Of a stretch of 64,000 nt of DNA, positions 36,608 to 46,800 are shown piece by piece. Position 1 is the stretch's first letter; every line of letters starts with the position of its first letter. Under the pieces are notes generated by a model that worked only from the letters and a program-made list of their open reading frames with translations, searched no databases and was not told the origin of the DNA. The position numbers and the translations under genes are program-made. Source of the DNA: Certhia americana (lineage: Eukaryota; Chordata; Aves; Passeriformes; Certhiidae); the NCBI GenBank assembly GCA_018697195.1, contig CM031878.1, positions 38,051,893 through 38,115,892 of the forward strand, read 5' to 3'.

Positions 36608-37261
36608 CTAGTGGGGGAGGTGTCTCTTCAGCATCTGGCCTATCTTTTTCAGCAGAACCCCCACCCAATCCGGCTGGTTTGTTTCTGAGGTGGTCTGTGG
36701 GGCAGGGTCAGGTTCTGGGGCAACATCCTTAATCTCTGGGGCAGTGTCGAGCTCTGTGGTAGTGTTTGGCTCTGTGGCACTGTCAGGCTGTCTGGCAGCA
36801 TCCCTGTTCTCTGGGGCAGGTATCAGGGTGGTTATCCAAGTAAATCTCCCCTTTTCTCTGAATGCTAAATAGAACAGGCATATCAGCAACACCAGCCACT
36901 GCATGACATCATTAGCATACAGAGAAAATTTGAACCCTTCGAAAACTGGTGGGGTAGACCCAAAGAGCCAGGTGAAGGGTTGGGAGAAAATTTCCCCTGG
37001 TGTCATTTCTTCACAGTGGGTGCCATTATTAAAGTAACCCCAAAAACATTCAGTTAGTATGCGATAGCTTTGAATCCATGTGCCTGCCTTCCAGAGGAAG
37101 TTAAAAATCCAGGAATTCCTCACCTTATCAACCCACAAAATAAACTGGATAACAGCCACGGTAGCTTTAGTTATGGGGCCCATGTTTAGATAAGGGGCTA
37201 CAAATGGAAGAAATATAGCTGTGGCCACGTGACATCCAAACCAGGGTACACTAGACAGCAT
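36608..37261 (-). CDS. pre-gag ORF encoding a putative membrane protein
   Basis: The ATG at 37261, about 100 bp downstream of the primer site, opens 217 codons. The frame is also open a little upstream, from a GTG at 37294. Hydrophobic segments lie at about 6-27, 32-44 and 121-134. The last is the best single membrane span (VMQWLVLLICLFYLAF) and is followed by basic residues. Between them are two cysteines (72, 83) and a sequon (N79-G-T). The C-terminal 70 residues are acidic and rich in P, T and E with repeated TEP/APEP-like units, then a basic tail. It matches no retroviral gene that I recognise. A related relic sits at the same place in the old provirus. Position and in-frame relation to gag recall the glyco-Gag leader of gammaretroviruses, but that is analogy only. 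Confidence 0.6.
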   Translation of the reverse strand: MLSSVPWFGCHVATAIFLPFVAPYLNMGPITKATVAVIQFILWVDKVRNSWIFNFLWKAGTWIQSYRILTECFWGYFNNGTHCEEMTPGEIFSQPFTWLFGSTPPVFEGFKFSLYANDVMQWLVLLICLFYLAFREKGRFTWITTLIPAPENRDAARQPDSATEPNTTTELDTAPEIKDVAPEPDPAPQTTSETNQPDWVGVLLKKIGQMLKRHLPH

Positions 37262-37358
37262 TGTTCTACTTGATGAAGTTCTTAAATTCAGCACACAAAA
37301 AATTAGATTACTCGAACTGTTATTCCTTTTTTACCCTTTTTCTCTCGATGTCCTCAGA

Positions 37359-37376
37359 CCCCACCGTTGGGTGCCA
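37359..37376 (-). other. primer binding site, tRNA-Lys(CUU)-like (young provirus)
   Basis: The minus strand reads TGGCACCCAACGGTGGGG, 5 bp inside the 5' LTR. The Lys1,2 primer site is TGGCGCCCAACGTGGGGC. The match is complete except for one G-to-A change at a CpG and one extra G. Classical ERV-L elements use tRNA-Leu, so this is a notable difference. Confidence 0.8.
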
Positions 37377-37381
37377 AAATC

Positions 37382-37928
37382 TGTTTTGGTTTGGAAAGAC
37401 AGGGGTGTCTGCTAGGGAACCAAAAAAAAAGAATGGAAACTTCCCTTGGACTTGTTATTATCCTAAAATTAAAGGGGGGTCTCGGGCAACGGTGTGAGGG
37501 TAGGAATAACAGTTCTTTACTAGTTAGTCTAACAAGGTAAATTAACAATAATAACTATAGTATTGACAACAAACAGAACTAGAGAAGAAAAAGGAAAAAA
37601 AAAAACAACCCAGTTACAGTTTTCCTCTGGGACCCCCCACCCCACTCAGTACTGTTACAAGCTACTAGAGCCAGCAGCAGCCCTGGGAGGATGAGATGTA
37701 TCTGAGGGTTGGCAGTGGCTGGAGCTGTTGGAAAGTGTCCTGTCTGGGCAGGGGCTGCAGAAAATACAGCGTGGGGAGACCTCGAACAAAACTGAAGAAA
37801 CCGTGGATGCAGGGCAGGGAGAAGGAGCTCCTGGCAGGGCAGGGAGGGAACGGGTTCCCAAAATCCCGGGGGACACACGAAGAGACGGTGGTCCGACCGA
37901 GTTCCAGGTGAAGGATGGTGAGAGCTCT
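37382..37928 (-). repeat. 5' LTR, truncated (547 of 753 bp)
   Basis: Matches 32148-32694 at about 98 percent by eye and ends abruptly at GAGAGCTCT, after which the sequence is unrelated and AT-rich. The missing 206 bp are the outer part of U3, where the viral enhancer/promoter would start. Transcription from this end is therefore probably impaired. Confidence 0.93.
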
Positions 37929-40900
37929 TTTTGAACTTAAAAACGTATTGAAATACTGATATCAGCTGTATGTGCTTAAGATGAGTCTAGTCAATATTCT
38001 TTGTTTATTCTTAACATAGAGAGACTTTCTTCATGGAAGACTATAGGAAAAGGTTTTATCTCACTACATGACATGTTACAGGTGGAAAATGTAGACAAAG
38101 CCTCATGTACCAATGTTCCTCCAGCAAGTTTGAGTAGAAGCAGGAAAGTCTATCCTAAATAAAAATTAGTTTAATTACTTTTACTTAAATGTGGTGCAAG
38201 ATAGGCTGTCAACAACACTGAGCAGGAGATGCTCTAGCCAAACACAGACAGAAAATAAGATGGGAGAGTGATATGTTGGAATGGAGGGAAAAAATGTGCT
38301 AATGCTTGTACAGTGGGGAAAGAGAAACAGGAAAATCATTGTAAAGTGCAACAAACTCAGCCCCTCTGCTGAACAGATCCCATTTTCCAGAACAACTTGG
38401 AACACCTCCTATGAGTGACTGGAGTGGAACTATGATCTTGAAAAATATTTTCTTAATTGTATGTGGTTGTTACCAGTATTCATTGTTATTCATCTTAGTT
38501 GAATAGTCCATCTCCTTTCCATCAAATCACTTGAAGTGCTGGAAGAAACAGATCATATTTTCACCTTATTTGATCTGGGAACCATGTGGATTTATTGTGT
38601 GTCTGTATGTGGTATTTGGGTGATAGGTGTGATATATTTTTCTGGAGATTAATGCTTGCTCTGTGACATTCACCTTTAGGCTGTGCTATACCCTCCATGG
38701 TCTTCTCAAGTCAAACGCAGTGATATTTGAGAGCTTAGCTGTGTGCTGTGAATTTCAGAGGCATTTGGTTCATTTCTGGAATTAAACAATGGCCTGTGAA
38801 TTTTGTCTGTTCCTTTTACCTTACTTTCTGGTTTTTTTGAGCTTTATAGGTAAGAGTGGCCAAAAAATACCTTTACCTTATTGCTAAACAGATTTTTTAA
38901 GATTAGGCAAAAAACTCTTAAAAAAAGATGATGGCAAACCACTCCCTCTTCTGTCCATCTCTGAGACATAAAAGAAGGGTTCCAATATTCATGTAGGAAA
39001 TTTTCTGGACTGGTCAGAATAGATACTGCCATTTGAATATACATAGCAATTGTTCTGTGTCATTAGTTACGGAGCACAAGGATTTCCATCAATTTTTTAT
39101 CTAATGTCCTTGTAAAAAGGGGGAACCATTCTTAGAAAGACTTAAGAGAATAAAAAAATACTTAGAAGACACTAGGGGGAAACTTACTAGAGGTAAGCTT
39201 GATGTTATGCAACAACAAATTAAAATAAGCAATCTAGTCTATAGCATTTGAGAGACACAATAGATCCTGAAGAGATAGTCTAAACAGTATTTTGTGATGC
39301 ACTCAGATATACAGTCTCAATACTGAATTGCAAGTTGAGAGTTTTTCAAACTTTGTGAAGATGTGTATGAAGTTAAATGTTATTAATATGGTATTTCTGC
39401 TACTGACCATAGTTACATTCTCAGGAAGAAGGTCCACAGCTGTAGCAAACCAAGCTGATTTAACCATGAGAGTAAGAATACAATTGAAATCCAGGAAGTC
39501 AGATGATCACATACAGGTGTCAGTCTGGTTGCATTTGGAAATTGAGGTCTAACTGTTATAATTTAAATCTGTCTATGAACAACACTTATAAAATTTATTT
39601 CTGATATGACTGAATTGGCAAAATGGCACAAAAATCATTTCGTTTTTTAAAATCACTTTGACAACAATTTTAAACACAAAATTTCAGTAAGTACAATGAA
39701 CATGTCAAAAGGTTATGAATTAATTTAGTTGCTAATCTTTATTATAAATTTCTACAAATATTCTTTGCTCATTTATTACGTATTTTGGTGATGTGAGATT
39801 TTCTGATGAGCAGGGTAATTGTAAGGAAATACCTGGACATGCTTAGTGTTTTCAGGGTTTCATAAACATTTCCAGTGGTATAGCCAGGTTTGAGATGCAG
39901 ATGTTGAATTGTATAATCTTCTGAATCTTCAGAACACACTCGCACATGCCTGCCTATGAGGTCTGTACTTGAGCACACAGGAGTCATACAAGGCTTGAGC
40001 CATTCAGCTCTGCAGAAAGACTGCCTAACCTGTCCTTCTCAGCCTTCTGCAGTGGGGCTGGAAGGCTGAAGTATTTCCTGTTTTAGTTTGGCTTTTGAGA
40101 AGGTACATCCACCAAAAGAATTAGCCAATTTCAGTGAATGTCTCCAGTAAGCATGGGTGCTCCTCTGCTATGTTGCAATTTGGGTGCTTTACCAACAGGA
40201 AGAAAAGAGGTTTTGGGGAATGGCATGCAGAGCACGGTTTGACCTTACAGCAAGGCAGAAGCATATGTCACTACATTATTTTCTCACCTGCTTGTAGGAT
40301 CCAATGATCTCTCTTGGTAGAATGGATAATAGCAGCATGAAAGGCGACAACCTCCTTCACATGAAGTCAATACATTTTTTCCAGTTAAATGAGCAGGAAT
40401 ATGCAATAAAATCCTGAATATGAAGAAGTCAAGACATTCCTGACTGCAGTTTCTGTCAATTAGAATAACAAATATACCTTTTTATGAAAATTAGTAATTC
40501 ATAATTTTGAAAACTGTAAGGCCCGCTGAGTTTCTGATGGTGAGTCTCTCTACCTAATGCATGCATATGTTTCTGAATGTCTCACTTGCTGTTGTTTTGA
40601 TTATATCTTCCAGGTTCTGTTCTACTCTTCAATTAATTCATGTGCATCAGCGCAGGTAAGATGTGCAGAGGTACTGACACAGGTCTAGATATTATAGTTA
40701 AACTGGAAGCTGCTGTAGAGTGTAATCTGAATTTACCACTGAGACCCCTAACTATTCATTGCTTTCCAAAATACTGGGAGAATGCCACACTTACTTAAAG
40801 GTGTAATCCTTTTGTTCTGGCCAGTCTGCAAAACGACAGCCATTTGTTGTACCCAGTCTGCTAATAAATATGTGATCTACAGCATTAATATATTTCCAGC

Positions 40901-40991
40901 CCTGGCTCACATAGAAACAGAAACTGTTGAATTTTGCTAAGTTCTGTGATGGTTTCGTGATGTAGGGAATTGCCAATTGGTGTTATGCGCC

Positions 40992-40992
<1 letters not shown>
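37929..40992. other. AT-rich spacer, nothing recognised
   Basis: No gene, RNA or interspersed repeat recognised. Small open frames only, without family resemblance. Confidence 0.55.

Positions 40993-41041
<49 letters not shown>
40993..41041. repeat. (TTA)n microsatellite
   Basis: About 16 uninterrupted trinucleotide units. Confidence 0.97.
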
Positions 41042-41205
41042 CATCCAAGCAATGTAAAGGCAAGCAGAAAAGTAAAAGTTTGTCTACTTTGTCTACAGAA
41101 CCCAACACCGTTCGTTATATTTTCTTACTAATTTATGAAGGTGAAAGGTTGTTTACATAATGCCAGAAAAATCTTCATCCATCACAGCTGTGGTTAGAAA
41201 GTCAG

Positions 41206-43830
41206 GTGGAAACAAAAAGATACTATCTTGAGTTCATGGAGCACCATCTGGAGTACAAGAGACTCCACCTGGGGAAGGATGATGAGCTGACTGAGAGTTT
41301 ATGGCTCAGGAGTGAAGGGAGGGCAGGGACAGGTGATTTTATTGTGGGGGTCTGCTATAGACTGCCTGACCAAGGAGACAGAGCTGATGAGGCCCTCTGT
41401 AGATGTAAATGAGCAACCATGGAGGACTTCAGCAGCCTTCAAACCTCTGTTGGAGGGACAACACAGAAGAACACAAGCAATCCAGGAGGTTTGTGATGGC
41501 AATTTCCTTCTCCAGGTGATAGAGGAGCCAAGGAGGAGACGCACCAAGCAGGACCTTATTCTCACCAGCAAGGAGGGGCTGTTGGGGAATGTGAAGCCCA
41601 AGGGCAGGCTGGGCTGCAGTGTCCATGAAATCATGGAGTTTGAGGATCCTGGGGCAACAAGGAGGGGAAAAACCAAGATGAATATACCAGACTTCAGTAG
41701 AGCTGATTTTGGCCCCTTGAAGGATCTCCTTGGTAGAGTGCCCTGGACAGAGTCCAGAAAGGAAGAGGGGCTCAAGAGAGTTGGATGATATTGGAGGATT
41801 GCCTCTTCCAAGCTTAAGAGCAATGCATCCCTACAAAGACAGAATCAGGCAGAAGGCTTGGAGGTCTTCATGGATGAACAAGGAGACCCTGGACAAATTT
41901 AAAACACAAACAGGTAGATAGATAACTGAGGATGAAAACAAGGCAAGGTAGCCTGGAAGCAATTCAGAGAAATTATCTATACAGCCAACGAGATGGTTAG
42001 GAAAGCTAAACCACTGGCAGATGCAAATCTGGCTAATGAAATCAAGCACAACCAGAAATGGTTCTTGAGCTATACGAGCAATAAAAGAAAGGCTGGGGTA
42101 AGTGTGAGTCTTCTCAGGAAGGATATGGGAAACCTGGTTACCCAGGATATGGAGAAGGCTGAGGTACTCAATTACTTTTGCCTCAGTCTTCACCAGCAAG
42201 TGCTCCATGAACACTGCCCAACTTGCAGAAGGAGAGAGCAAAGACTGGGAAAATGAAGAACTGCAGGAGAAGATCAGGCTCAAGAACATCTAAGGAAACT
42301 GAGGGTGCCCAAGTCCATGGGACCTGATATGATGCATCTGAAGGTCCTCAGGGGATTGGCCAAGGAAGTGATTAAGCTGCTGCTCATTATAGTTGAAAAG
42401 TCATAGCAGTTTGATGAAGTTCCCACTGACTTTAAAAGGGGGAAATATAAGCCCCATTTTAAAAAAGCGATAACAACACATGAAAAATAAGGAGGTGGAA
42501 ACCAACAAGACCTGATAAATTTGGTGGCTTTCTAAGACAGGGTTGCATCAATGATGGAAGAATGAAGGACAATCGCTGTCATCTGTCTGGCCTTGAGCTA
42601 AGCTCTGGGCATTGTCCCACATTTCATCCTTTACTAAAACTGGAAAAATAAGTAATTGTTGGATGGAACACTTGGTCAATTAGGAATTTGCTAAATGGTC
42701 ATATTCAAAGAGTTGCAGTCAACTGTAAGGCTGCTGTAAGTTTTCCATGGAACTTGCTCTTCTCCAGGCTAAACAACCACAGCTCTCTTACTTTCTTACT
42801 CTCCTGTATTCATAAAAGAGGTGCTCCAGCCCTCAGATCAACTTAGTAGCCTCCTCTGACCTCCTTCCAAAAGGTTCTTGTCATTCTTGTTTTGGGGGCA
42901 CCTGAATTAGACACAGCACTGCAGGTGGGGTCTCACCAGAGCACAGCAGAGAGGTGGAGTCCCCTCCCTCACACTGCTGACCACACTGCTTTGGATGCAG
43001 CCTGAGACACAATTGGATTTCTGGGCCGGAAGTGCATATACCAAAATTATACTGAGCTTTTCCTCCACAAACAGCACCAGGACTACTCTTGATCCATTTT
43101 CTGTCCAGCCTGGGGCTATGATTACCCTAGTACAGGTGCAGAACCCTGCACTTGGCCTTGTTGAACCTCATGAGGTTTGCATGGGCCCACCTCTCAAGTC
43201 TGTCAAGGTCCCTCTGGATGGCATCCTTTCCCTTGAGAGTTCTGACTGCACCACTCAGCTTGGTGTCATCTGCAAACTTGCTGAGAGTGCACTCAACCGC
43301 ACTGCCCGTGTCACCGACAGAGATGTAGAACAATTCCAGTCCCACTACTGGGGGGCTGACCGCTGAGAACACCACTTGGCACTGCTCTCCACTTGGACAG
43401 TGAAGACAGGTTGAGACTGTTGCACATATTCCATCTGGAGAAGAGAGGGCTCCAGGAAGACCTTATGGTGGCCTTCCAAAACCTAAAAGTGTCCAAGAAG
43501 GTGGCTGGAGAGGGGTTTTTCACAAGAGCATGCAGTGATAAGACAAATGGCCTAAAACTAAAAGAGGGCAGTTTTAGGTTTATATTAGGAAGAAATTCTG
43601 TACTGTGAAGAAAGTGAGGCATTGCAACAGGTTATCCAGGGATGTCATGGACTCCCCATCATTTGACGTGCTCAAGGCTGGGCTGGACAGGACTCCGAGC
43701 AACCTTGTCTAGTGGAAGGTGCCCCTGCCCATGGCAGGAGGGTTAGAACTGCATGATCTTTAAGGATCCTTTCAACACAAACCATTCTGATTCTATGATT
43801 TTGTGATCCTATTTTTCTGTGGTTCTGTGA
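41206..43830 (+). mobile_element. CR1 LINE, ORF2 remnant to 3' end, with an inverted centre
   Basis: A decayed CR1 retrotransposon. The endonuclease part reads VGVCYRLPDQ near 41340-41380 and LLQVIEEP..R near 41500-41560, then GLLGNVKPKGRLGCSVHE. The inter-domain part includes DFGPLKDLLGRVPW (about 41707-41748), and the RT start has KSMGPD near 42310. The 3' part (43401 on) runs through LEKRGLQEDLMVAFQNL to the 3' UTR and ends in imperfect octamers (GATTCTATG, TTCTGTGATCC, 43785-43830). The central RT palm (42751-43400) is present but reversed. Many stops and frameshifts; inactive. Confidence 0.9.
42751..43400 (-). mobile_element. inverted internal segment of the CR1
   Basis: On the minus strand this reads CR1 RT: an 82-codon open stretch (43375-43127) has TLSKFADDTKLSGAV, the catalytic box being FADD, then RDLDRLERWA. 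It continues to KCRVLHL and to the SLEK-like block near 42760. It fills exactly the part missing between the plus-strand pieces ending at 42750 and starting at 43401, with about 45-50 bp of CR1 sequence present on both sides of the right junction. Confidence 0.88.
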
Positions 43831-46800
43831 TCCTGTTTTCCTATGTTCTAATCCTTTTCCAACTCAAACTGTATTTGTAAAGCAATTAGAGAGTAATTTA
43901 ACTGAGAAAGGGAGACCACACAAACCCCACAATATTCTTACAAAAAGATCCAGATTCTTCATACAGGCAGATGTGGAGAGGTACTTTGGGGAATTTCTGG
44001 TATGTCTGTCTTACTATCAAAACAAGTTCTTAGAGGCAAGAGAGTTGCTGAGGGACTTAATTATCATTGACTATTAAGGACTATTGTGAATTTTGCTTAG
44101 CATTTCTAAAAGGGCTTTTCTCTCTAAAAGAAATGTTAAATGACAGGTACATAACTTTTTTTTCTAAAAGAAATGTACCGGTTAGTCCAATTTGAACTAT
44201 GAAATGCTATAATACAGTAACGTGTAACTGAAAGTGTATTGTTTGACCTAGAATGTACATACCTAAGGTTCAACATATGGATTCTTCAGTCCTTGCTTCA
44301 CCACTCAGTACTCCATTTTAAAAGATAATTCCTTGAGCTGATAAGGGACAGAAGAAATCCACAAACTCTTCCAGTGAAGATGTCCATAAATGACCATTTT
44401 TCTTTTTTTATTGCTGGCTCCACGCAAAATCCTCCAATGTATGTAGTTTTCAAGAAACTACAGATGTTCACATCACATCATCAGTACTTTAGAATAATTT
44501 GCGTATACTCAAAGCTGTAACACCCTTGCCACTATTATTAGTTTGCAGTAGTGAGTTTTAACTTTTGCATACTTTAAAAAAAATGTTAAATACGTAACAC
44601 AAATCATACTTGTTTCTAAAAGTCACCTGCACTAAAAATTCAGATAAGAAAAGTATGATGTATATTTTGGGTACAAAAATTTCTTTCCTTCTTGGAAGCA
44701 TAACTTGAACACACACTGCTCAAGAAGGAAATGTTATGGTCAGATTTAAAAGAGAACACACAGATCTCTGTGTGTTGATTTCTCTGTATTTGCAAGCTGT
44801 TCATATTTAAGAGTAGAATCAGTCACAAAAGTGCCAGTTATGGATCACCTTTTAGATGCATGACTTGTAACAAAAAGCAGTGATCTAACTAGATGCTGTC
44901 TTAGGGGAGGTTGCAAGGGCATATGCCCAACAGATAGTGACAAGACAGTCTATTCAGAAGGACATATTTAAGAAGAGGAAAAGCCCCAGACATTTGCTGG
45001 GTGTGATATACAGGGAAACATATAAATAGAGACTAAGTACAACAAACAAATGCAAATGAGGCTTATTTCTACTCAAATATGCAAGTCTTTAAAGGACTCT
45101 GCTAAAATGACTTGTTGATAAGGGTGTCTAAGTGGGTGTTAGAACTACAACCACTGAGTTAAAGAAAATGCTGCATGCACAGTTCAGATCTTTGCCTTGT
45201 CCTGGTCTTTTTGCCATAGCTACAGGACCCTTCTGAAAAGTCCATGAACTTGTGTTCCATTTTGACCTGATTCTGGCTAGCCTGAATTTCTCACTGGGAG
45301 CAAAGATGAACTTTGCGTTGTAACTTCTATTTTGACTATCTCATAAACAATAATGCTGGAACTGCTTAGCCACCCTAGTTTCACCTTCAACTTCAGCTTT
45401 GTTTTATCTACCTAAAGGCTCTTCAATTCACTGTAACAATGTTAACACAATTCTTCCATGCACAGGCTGGTCTTAATGGTGAATATATATTTACCTGTGA
45501 AGTATAGTTGCTTCCTCATGCAGCATAATTATGCTGAAAATGCACATACTAAATTAAGAGAAAATTTATTTGGAATGGCTTTCAGAAAATTGCAAAATAA
45601 ATGCAATGTTTGCTAAGAAGAACTGTATTAACTGTAATTTCAGCAACAGCTGTTTTTTTTTTTTCCTTTTTCTTTAATCTCATTGTCACTCATACATTAT
45701 GTCTTTAAACTTCGGCATGATTCTTTCTCCTTTTATAGCACAGCCTTAGTATTAGTTAGGTAATGGGATTTATGATTTTGTTTACATCAGTTGCCATGGA
45801 GATCCACCATAAAAGATCAGTTGCTTGGCAACTGGGTATTGTGGAGCTGCAATGGAGGGAGGAATTTTTTGTCTCTCTGAAGGGAGGGCTTAAGGAATAA
45901 TGAAAACTTCTGCTTATACTTCTCATGAATGCTTTATTTTCAAGGTCAACCAAATGTTTTTTCAGGAAAGACTAATGCACTTTTCTTCAAAAGATGCACC
46001 GTAAAATGTTTCTCAAAGATTATCCTGTCTCAGAGTAAAGGACAACCAGCTTAAGAAGTTTTTATTCCCTTCATGCTTTTGCAATATAAGGGTTAGAGTA
46101 ACTGTGGGGCAGCCATAATGCTGCAGGTCTCTTATTTCCTGGCTATTCTGTATTCATTATCAAATGAACTACTGTGCATTCAAAGCTATCTCTGATCCTA
46201 GAAAATGCTGTAGTTTTTCTTCATTGAATTAATGTTTGGATTTTGTAACTGTAGATTTACATCTAATTTCATTATGTCATCTTCTCAAGTAACATTTAAC
46301 TTGCAGCGTAATTTAAAATTGAAACTCTGGGATATTATTTTTTTTAACACGTAGGAAAACTTAAAGAAAAGTATGATAGAACAGAGTTTCACAATATTGG
46401 TTTGTAGTTTAAAATGACGCATATATGCTTGAATATATGTGGTACCACTATTTATGAGATGGGGCATTGCTTTGTATGAGAAGTGCACATTATGTATTTT
46501 AAATCATTAAATCAGATTTGGGTGAGGCAACTGTTAGCAAGAAAATTAAGCTTGTGCTTAATCTGAAACTCAGGTTTTGGGGTCCTTTAAAATAATTACC
46601 TGCCTATCATCTTTTATGATATATTTATATTTAAACAAACTTATGTCTTGGAATCACATTCAGCTTACTGTGAGATTGTAATATTTTCTCTTTAATATTG
46701 CTCTTTCAGAACTGAATCAGTACTTTGACTGTAGACTGCCTTAGTGTTTCTGAGGTTTGAATTCCACTAAATTAGTATGGATAAATCTACACTACTTTTA

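Larger units (their letters stand above)
32148..37928 (-). mobile_element. young ERV-L-like provirus, minus strand, defective
   Basis: Order read right to left: truncated 5' LTR (37928-37382), Lys-type primer site, pre-gag membrane ORF, gag, deleted gag-pol junction, RT, RNase H, integrase, polypurine tract, complete 3' LTR (32900-32148). Over the 547 bp both LTRs share, I count by eye about a dozen substitutions plus A-run length changes, roughly 2 percent. That suggests an insertion of the order of a few million years at bird neutral rates (inference). There is no env: integrase ends about 140 bp from the LTR. Internal class is called ERV-L-like from pol motifs and lack of env. The right flank is broken, so no target duplication can be read. 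Confidence 0.93.
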
